Source: Methanomassiliicoccus sp.
GTDB lineage: Archaea; Thermoplasmatota; Thermoplasmata; Methanomassiliicoccales; JACIVX01
DNA: 6,853 nt
Assembly (NCBI GenBank): GCA_020725985.1
Contig: DYTM01000075.1
Coordinates: 1 to 6,853, forward strand
Direction of reading: 5' to 3'
Numbering within the stretch: the stretch's first letter is position 1; the number at the start of each line of letters is the position of its first letter. The position numbers and the translations under genes were made by a program. This document shows positions 5,512 to 6,853 of the stretch, piece after piece. The notes under the pieces were generated by a model. It made no database searches and was not told the origin of the DNA. It worked only from the letters and a program-made list of their open reading frames with translations.

Positions 5512-6804
5512 ATGATAGAAGCTCGACCCAAAGAGGGGCAGGTCTCCTTCGGAACAGCCTCAGTCTCTCGCAGCAGTCAATCATCGAGCGGTCTTTGCGC
5601 CCTCTGCAAGGGCTCGAAGATGCTGTGCGGGAAGGACAGATGTCCCCTCATGGTGAAGTTCTATTCCCAGAATAGAGCCCGAAGACTCATCGACACCCTG
5701 GATCTGTATGGCGATTCCCCTCCGGGGGTGTTCGTGGGAAGGTTTGGATACCCCAATGTGGACGTTGGACCGCTGGTGCCGCCGATTATCGGGGACACCT
5801 CCATCATGGACACCCCAGAGCTGTGGGTGGGGAAGAGCATCGATGAGATTGTTGACTTCCGCTTCTCCCTCGTCCGGGGGAAGCACAGGATCAACGTCAT
5901 GGACTTCCAGTCATGCGGGAGGATTGTGGACCACACCAGGGAGCTCGCCCTCTCTGTGAACCCTCTGGAGGTGGAGGCCGCCTTCCAGAAGAAGCCGGCA
6001 GGAAGAATCGTTCTGGACGACGAGATCCAGCCGTTCGGGCCGTCGGCGAGGCTCCGAGACCTCTCCATAGGGAATCCGAAGTTCGACCAAAGGGTTGAGA
6101 AGGCGTTCTACGACACGGACCTCCGTGCTGTGGAGGCTGTCGTCGCACTCTATCAGAATGATGTGCTGGTCTCGAGGATACAGAAAGCCTTCAGCGTCGG
6201 GGCCTTCGGGATCGAAAAGAACCGGAGGTTTGTGCCGACCCGATGGAGCATCACCGCGGTGGACGACATCATCGGGAAATCTATGCTTGAGAAGACCAAG
6301 ACCTATCCTTTGATCAACGAGTTCAGGACCTACGACTGGGATCAGTTGGACAACAGGTGGACTGTCCTCATGCTTCCGACCACCTGGAGATACGAGCTGA
6401 TTGAGGCCTGGTACCCCAACACCGCTTGGAACCCGACCGGGAAGCAGATCGAGATGATCAGCGACCACGAGTTCTTCGACGGCCGGAAGGAATACGCTCA
6501 GATAGGAGGCTGCTACTACGCTGCCAGATTGGCGGTCAACGAACTTCTTACCAGGGAAAGAAGGCAGGCGGGAGCGGTCATTTTCAGAGAAGCCCATCCC
6601 GGCTACATCATGCCGGTGGGAGTCTGGAATGTGAGGGAGAATGTCAGGATGGCGCTGAGGCAGAAACCATCGAAGTTCGCAAGACTCTCGGATGCCCTAG
6701 CCCACATCGCCACCAGGATGGACATCCCTATCCAGACATGGACGAGGCACAGCGGGGTCCTCAGGGACTTCCTTTACCAGAGGAGGATTGAGGATTACGA
6801 TTGA
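5512..6804 (+). CDS. nreA: Nre-family archaeal DNA repair protein
   Basis: The protein matches the archaeal Nre family (formerly DUF650/DUF651), implicated in repair of DNA damage such as mitomycin C lesions and reported to interact with the sliding clamp PCNA. From ATG 5512 it has 430 residues. A zinc-binding site follows a Ser-rich leader: CALC at 29-32, then Cys39 and Cys44 (C-x2-C-x6-C-x4-C). Family blocks include VFVGRFGYPNVDVGPLVPP (73-91), DLSIGNPKFDQRVEKAFYD (183-201), RRFVPTRWSITAVDDIIG (238-255), EFRTYDWDQLDNRW (270-283) and IGGCYYAARLAVNELL (331-346). The last eight residues, QRRIEDYD, resemble a degenerate PCNA-interacting (PIP) box. GTG at 5506 and 5509 are alternative starts in the same frame; GGGAG (5498-5502) serves 5509 and 5512 best, and a stop at 5494-5496 bars longer forms. 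The assignment to the NreA rather than the NreB subgroup is from memory and less certain than the family. Confidence 0.9.
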   Translation: MIEARPKEGQVSFGTASVSRSSQSSSGLCALCKGSKMLCGKDRCPLMVKFYSQNRARRLIDTLDLYGDSPPGVFVGRFGYPNVDVGPLVPPIIGDTSIMDTPELWVGKSIDEIVDFRFSLVRGKHRINVMDFQSCGRIVDHTRELALSVNPLEVEAAFQKKPAGRIVLDDEIQPFGPSARLRDLSIGNPKFDQRVEKAFYDTDLRAVEAVVALYQNDVLVSRIQKAFSVGAFGIEKNRRFVPTRWSITAVDDIIGKSMLEKTKTYPLINEFRTYDWDQLDNRWTVLMLPTTWRYELIEAWYPNTAWNPTGKQIEMISDHEFFDGRKEYAQIGGCYYAARLAVNELLTRERRQAGAVIFREAHPGYIMPVGVWNVRENVRMALRQKPSKFARLSDALAHIATRMDIPIQTWTRHSGVLRDFLYQRRIEDYD

Positions 6805-6842
6805 CCTCTACTCTTTTGACTCGGACGGGGAAAGGGGGGCTA

Positions 6843-6853
6843 ATGCAGTTCGA
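6843..6853 (+). CDS. possible start of a further gene, cut by the window end
   Basis: ATG CAG TTC follows a G-rich run (GGGGGG at 6834-6839) in the position of a Shine-Dalgarno site, although the three-base gap is short. Only three full codons are visible, so the product cannot be named and the start may be spurious. The 38 bases between the nre stop and this ATG hold a small TTTT run (6813-6816) that could be a weak terminator. Confidence 0.3.

Noticed and set aside
5911..6597. A 228-codon minus-strand open frame antisense to nre.
   Set aside because: It is fully covered by the conserved Nre protein, shows no recognisable family, and has the composition of a shadow frame.

Overview
The window reads as a gene-dense, GC-rich archaeal chromosome segment. 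The strongest taxonomic marker is the last complete gene, an Nre-family DNA repair protein, a family known essentially from archaea. AT-rich TATA-like boxes about 25 bases before several starts, frequent AGG/AGA arginine codons and pyrimidine-rich 3' tracts instead of hairpin terminators also fit an archaeon. A euryarchaeal lineage such as Thermoplasmatota is my best guess, but that is inference. I saw no rRNA, tRNA, CRISPR array, insertion sequence or phage gene.

Layout, left to right. (1) Bases 1-2603, plus strand: tldD, missing its 5' end at the window edge, then tldE/pmbA. They overlap by four bases and should encode the two halves of a TldD/TldE metalloprotease. (2) 2648-3478, minus strand: larE, an ATP-dependent sulfur-insertion enzyme, convergent with tldE. 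(3) 3479-3585: a short divergent promoter region. (4) 3586-4374, plus strand: larB, the pyridinium carboxylase/hydrolase that starts nickel-pincer nucleotide (NPN) cofactor synthesis. (5) 4375-4465: an intergenic region with a T-rich tract. (6) 4466-5446, plus strand: a protein with tandem GNAT acetyltransferase-like domains. (7) 5512-6804, plus strand: the Nre repair protein. (8) 6843 onward: possibly the start of another gene, cut by the window end.

Working together: LarB and LarE catalyse the first two stages of NPN synthesis (carboxylation and hydrolysis of nicotinic acid adenine dinucleotide, then sulfur insertion). The nickel inserter LarC and a client enzyme such as the racemase LarA are not in this window. 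TldD/TldE form an independent proteolytic unit. GNAT and Nre are co-directional and may be separately transcribed.

The most notable points are two genes (tldE and the GNAT gene) whose protein homology and Shine-Dalgarno placement both point to CTG start codons, and a LarE with a CxxC pair plus a cysteine at position 176, the arrangement expected of an iron-sulfur-cluster LarE. I did not find a clearly unprecedented multi-gene system; the region looks mostly like ordinary archaeal housekeeping and accessory metabolism.
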